A stretch of DNA of 64,000 bases from Pyxidicoccus fallax. GTDB taxonomy: Bacteria; Myxococcota; Myxococcia; Myxococcales; Myxococcaceae. The notes beneath the pieces were generated by a model. The model did no database searches. It was not told the DNA's origin and was given only the letters and a program-made list of their open reading frames with translations. Location of the stretch: positions 1 to 64,000 of the forward strand of contig NZ_JABBJJ010000023.1 in the NCBI RefSeq assembly GCF_012933655.1, written 5' to 3'. The translations under genes and the position numbers were made by a program. This document shows, in pieces, positions 61,860 to 64,000 of this stretch; position 1 is the stretch's first letter, and the number at the start of each line of letters is the position of its first letter.

Positions 61860-61922
61860 GAGGTAGCGTTTGCGTCCAGAGCTTGTCAAGGCTATGTCTA
61901 AGGTTTGTAAGAACCTTGTACA
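61860..61922 (-). promoter_or_regulatory. Carotenoid-operon promoter with four 11-bp-spaced CarA/CarH operator elements
   Basis: Read on the minus strand, ACA triplets occur at exact 11-base steps, appearing on the plus strand as TGT at 61884, 61895, 61906 and 61917. Three of the four fit TnnACA (TGTACA, TAGACA, TTGACA; the other is CTTACA). The last lies in a perfect TTGACA -35 box (61884-61889). A weak TACCTC follows after 18 bases (61860-61865). TnnACA repeats at 11 bp are the operator pattern of Thermus CarH (recalled). An AAGGTT/AACCTT inverted repeat (6-base gap) overlaps it. Repressor occupancy here would block the -35. Confidence 0.85.
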
Positions 61923-61935
61923 CGGGAGTCCCCTC

Positions 61936-62511
61936 ATGAAGGCGTGGATCGCGGGAGCGCTGACGGTGTCCCTGGCGGTGGGGAGCGCACAGGCGGGGTC
62001 CCCTCCACCAGGGCCGGTGGATGCGACGTTACGCACGTCCAGCGGGGAGCAGGTGCGCCTTTCCCGATGGCGCGGAAAACCCGTCATTCTGTTTTACGAG
62101 GACAAGGACTCCACGACACTCAACTCCCCCCTGAAGGAGACCCTGTTCGCCAGGGGACGGGAGCGGGGGCTGTTGAACGCCGCGTGGGTGGTGGCGGTCG
62201 CCAACCTGCAGAAATTCGACTTCTTTCCGGCTCGGCAGATTGCCCTCTCGTACGTGCGTGACGAGGAGAAGAAGGTGGGCGTGCCCATCCTGGTGGACCT
62301 GGACGGGACGCTGGGCGCGGCCCCGTGGGAGCTGCCGATGAAGACGTCCAACGTGCTGCTGCTCGACGCCGAAGGAGCAGTGGTTTTCCGACACTCGGGA
62401 CGGATGAAGCCGGAGGAGCAGGAGGCGTTCTTCGTCGCCCTGAGCCGGCTGGTGGGAGTGGACCTGACGGCCCCGGCCGCGGCGCCGGCTGCCCCGGAGG
62501 CCCGCCCGTGA
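61936..62511 (+). CDS. Secreted thioredoxin-fold protein, YtfJ-like
   Basis: A 191-residue protein with a Sec signal peptide (MKAWIAGALTVSLAVGSAQA) and a start at 61936 after GGGAG. The body has VRLSRWRGKPVILFYEDKDST, LLNAAWVVAVANLQKFDF, VGVPILVDLDGTLGAAPW and NVLLLDAEGAVVFRHSGRM, a thioredoxin-like layout without the CxxC. It resembles periplasmic YtfJ-type proteins. It is divergent from crtE and its start is 14 bases from the carotenoid operator, so light control of it is possible but unproven. Coupled to the next gene by GTGA. Confidence 0.72.
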   Translation: MKAWIAGALTVSLAVGSAQAGSPPPGPVDATLRTSSGEQVRLSRWRGKPVILFYEDKDSTTLNSPLKETLFARGRERGLLNAAWVVAVANLQKFDFFPARQIALSYVRDEEKKVGVPILVDLDGTLGAAPWELPMKTSNVLLLDAEGAVVFRHSGRMKPEEQEAFFVALSRLVGVDLTAPAAAPAAPEARP

Positions 62512-63413
62512 AGGTGGCCGTCACCGGCGCGAGTGGCTTCCTGGGTCCAGGCTTTGTCCAACGTTTGTTGGGACGGGGGCATGACGTGCACGTGCTCGCC
62601 CGAGACATTGGACGGACCCTGGGCAGGCTTCCCCAGGGGGTGACGGGCTCCTTCTTCGACGCGGCGACGCCGCTGGCGCCGGACGCCCTGGGGGGCGCGG
62701 AGGCGGTCGTCCACCTGGCCGGTGAGCCGGTGGCGCAGCGGTGGACGAAGGAGGCGAAGCACCGCATCCACGACAGCCGGGTGATGGGCACGCGGGTGCT
62801 GGTGGAAGCGATACGGGGCGCGGGGACGGTGAAGCGCTTCGTGTCGGCGTCGGCGATCGGCTTCTATGGCGGGACGCGCGGGGCGGAGCCGCTGACGGAG
62901 GAGAGCGCGCCGGGGGACGACTTCCTCGCGCAGGTGTGCCGGGGCTGGGAGGCGGAGGCGATGCGGGCGCGGGAGTGGGGCATCCGCACGGCGGTGGTGC
63001 GCATGGGCGTGGTGCTGCACCCGGAGGGCGGAGCGCTGCACAAGATGCTGCCGCCGTTCCGCATGGGCGCGGGCGGGCCGGTGGGCAGCGGCAAGCAGTA
63101 CGTCAGCTGGGTGCACCGCGAGGACGCGCTGGACCTGCTGCTGTACGTGCTGGAGCACCCGACGGTGGAGGGCCCCGTCAATGTCACGGCGCCCACGCCC
63201 GTCACCAACGCGGAGTTCGCGCACGCCATGGGCCACGCGCTGGGCCGGCCGGCGGTGATGCACGTGCCGGCGTTCATGCTCAAGGCCGCCATGGGGGAGA
63301 TGGCGAAGGTGGCGCTGGAGGGCCAGCGCGTGCTGCCCAAGCGGGCCCTGGAGGCCGGCTTCACCTTCCGCCACCCCGAGCTGGAGGCGGCGCTCCGGGA
63401 CTTGCTGACTTAG
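62508..63413 (+). CDS. TIGR01777-family NAD(P)-binding epimerase-like protein (SDR39U1)
   Basis: A 301-residue atypical SDR. A GTG start at 62508 overlaps the upstream stop. VAVTGASGFLGPGFVQRLLGRGHDVHVLAR is the cofactor loop, AVVHLAGEPVAQRWTKEAKHRIHDSRVMGTRVLVEAI is the TIGR01777 signature, and SASAIGFYGG and WVHREDALDLLLYVL are conserved. C-terminal MGEMAKVALEGQRVLPKRALEAGF is typical. Function in this family is poorly known; a cell-division role (SulA-like) has been suggested for relatives. It is separated from the next gene by ten bases. Confidence 0.9.
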   Translation: MKVAVTGASGFLGPGFVQRLLGRGHDVHVLARDIGRTLGRLPQGVTGSFFDAATPLAPDALGGAEAVVHLAGEPVAQRWTKEAKHRIHDSRVMGTRVLVEAIRGAGTVKRFVSASAIGFYGGTRGAEPLTEESAPGDDFLAQVCRGWEAEAMRAREWGIRTAVVRMGVVLHPEGGALHKMLPPFRMGAGGPVGSGKQYVSWVHREDALDLLLYVLEHPTVEGPVNVTAPTPVTNAEFAHAMGHALGRPAVMHVPAFMLKAAMGEMAKVALEGQRVLPKRALEAGFTFRHPELEAALRDLLT

Positions 63414-63423
63414 GTTGCGTCCC

Positions 63424-64000
63424 ATGGATGCGAAGACACTGGAGGCGAGGGCGCGCGCGGAGGGGACGCCCGTCATCGACGGGGACACGGCGACCTTCGT
63501 GTGGAAGGGACGGGGGCCGGTATCGCTGCACGGCGACTTCCAGGACTGGCAGGGCAAGCCCCTGCCCTTCAAGCGCGTGGGCCCCGGACTGTGGGCGCGC
63601 TCGCTGACGCTGCCCCGGGATGCGTATGTGGAATACGCCCTCCTCGACGCGCGCGGCCGGCGCGTGCGGGACGCCTTCAACCCGCGCCTGTCCGACAACG
63701 GCTTCGGCGAATTCAACCACTGCTTCTACATGCCCGAGGGCCGCCCTCCCGAGGTCCTCCAGCGCCCACGCGGCAGCCCCCGCGGCCGCGTCACCCGTCA
63801 CACGCTGGAGACGGCGGACATGGCCGTGGGCGGCCGGCGCACGCTGACCCTGTATGCCCCGCCCACGCGCGGCCCGGTGCCGCTCGTGGTGGTGCTCGAC
63901 GGAGATGACTACCTGCGCCGCGTGAAGCTGCCGGAAGTGGTGGACTCGCTCGTGGCCCGAGGCCTGATGCGCCCGGTGGCCCTGGCCCTGCTCGCCAACG
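63424..64000 (+). CDS. Enterochelin-esterase-like protein (3' end outside window)
   Basis: An open frame of 192 codons running off the window, beginning MDAKTLEARARAEGTP. Residues 20-90 look like an N-terminal glycogen-binding/E-set domain found in Fes and isoamylase-type proteins (FVWKGRGPVSLHGDFQDWQG, WARSLTLPRDAYVEYALLDARG), followed by the start of an alpha/beta hydrolase domain (RRTLTLYAPPTRGPVPLVVVLDGDDYLRR). The nucleophile and catalytic His are beyond the window. Enterochelin esterase, trehalose mycolyltransferase-like or other esterase D family enzymes are possible. Confidence 0.8.
   Translation, partial: MDAKTLEARARAEGTPVIDGDTATFVWKGRGPVSLHGDFQDWQGKPLPFKRVGPGLWARSLTLPRDAYVEYALLDARGRRVRDAFNPRLSDNGFGEFNHCFYMPEGRPPEVLQRPRGSPRGRVTRHTLETADMAVGGRRTLTLYAPPTRGPVPLVVVLDGDDYLRRVKLPEVVDSLVARGLMRPVALALLAN

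Overview
The window is about 70% G+C and densely packed. Several operons are translationally coupled through 4-nt ATGA-type overlaps, and lipoproteins, large sensor kinases and polymorphic-toxin genes are frequent. The intact crtE-crtI-crtB-mvaA-crtD-crtC-(GT)-crtYc-crtYd-(acyltransferase)-carA-carH operon is the light-regulated carotenoid operon known from Myxococcus. The source is therefore almost certainly a member of the Myxococcaceae (Myxococcus, Corallococcus or Pyxidicoccus type); the species cannot be read from the window.

Layout. 1-2.1 kb: a partial flippase-like membrane protein and two unrecognised small proteins. 2.4-16.8 kb: a long forward unit for beta-glucan use, comprising a lipoprotein, a ROK regulator, a GH16 endoglucanase lipoprotein, an Opp-type ABC importer (including a permease-ATPase fusion), a GH1 beta-glucosidase, a very large glycosidase apparently fused to an outer-membrane barrel, and two more lipoproteins. 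17-24 kb: a UDPGP-family nucleotidyltransferase, a PAS/GAF histidine kinase, an ECF41-type sigma factor divergent from an AhpD-like gene with a matching promoter, a membrane protein and an NmrA-type oxidoreductase. 24.5-31.3 kb: a seven-gene operon converting kynurenine through 3-hydroxyanthranilate and 2-aminomuconate. 31.4-34.6 kb: a secreted HNH nuclease with a DUF4265 partner, a beta-propeller lipoprotein and an alpha/beta hydrolase. 34.8-44.2 kb: a glutamine synthetase family protein, an APC transporter, and two ChaN/Tiki-like lipoprotein paralogues flanking a double-kinase hybrid sensor. 44.4-50.1 kb: a type VI secretion-style effector island (PAAR-like DUF4150, DUF6484, AHH nuclease, Imm11-like, TIGR02270, a degenerate ketoacyl-synthase-like protein, Imm49-like). 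50.1-61.8 kb: the carotenoid operon on the minus strand. 61.9-64 kb: a thioredoxin-fold secreted protein, a TIGR01777 epimerase-like protein and a partial esterase.

How the parts work together. In the glucan unit, extracellular enzymes cut the polymer, the importer takes up short oligosaccharides, GH1 releases glucose, and the ROK protein probably senses the product. In the carotenoid operon, mvaA and crtE supply precursor, crtB/crtI/crtD/crtC/crtYc/crtYd build a hydroxylated monocyclic carotenoid, and the glycosyltransferase and acyltransferase probably make the glucoside ester. CarA and CarH, encoded at the distal end, would repress the promoter before crtE, where four TnnACA-like elements at exact 11-bp spacing overlap the -35 box.

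The least explained features are the ketoacyl-synthase-like protein that has lost all three catalytic residues inside the effector island, the glycosidase-barrel fusion, the secreted HNH/DUF4265 pair, and repeated duplication of translation-start modules (RBS plus start codon plus first codons) ahead of two genes. No tRNA, rRNA, CRISPR array or intact insertion sequence was seen.
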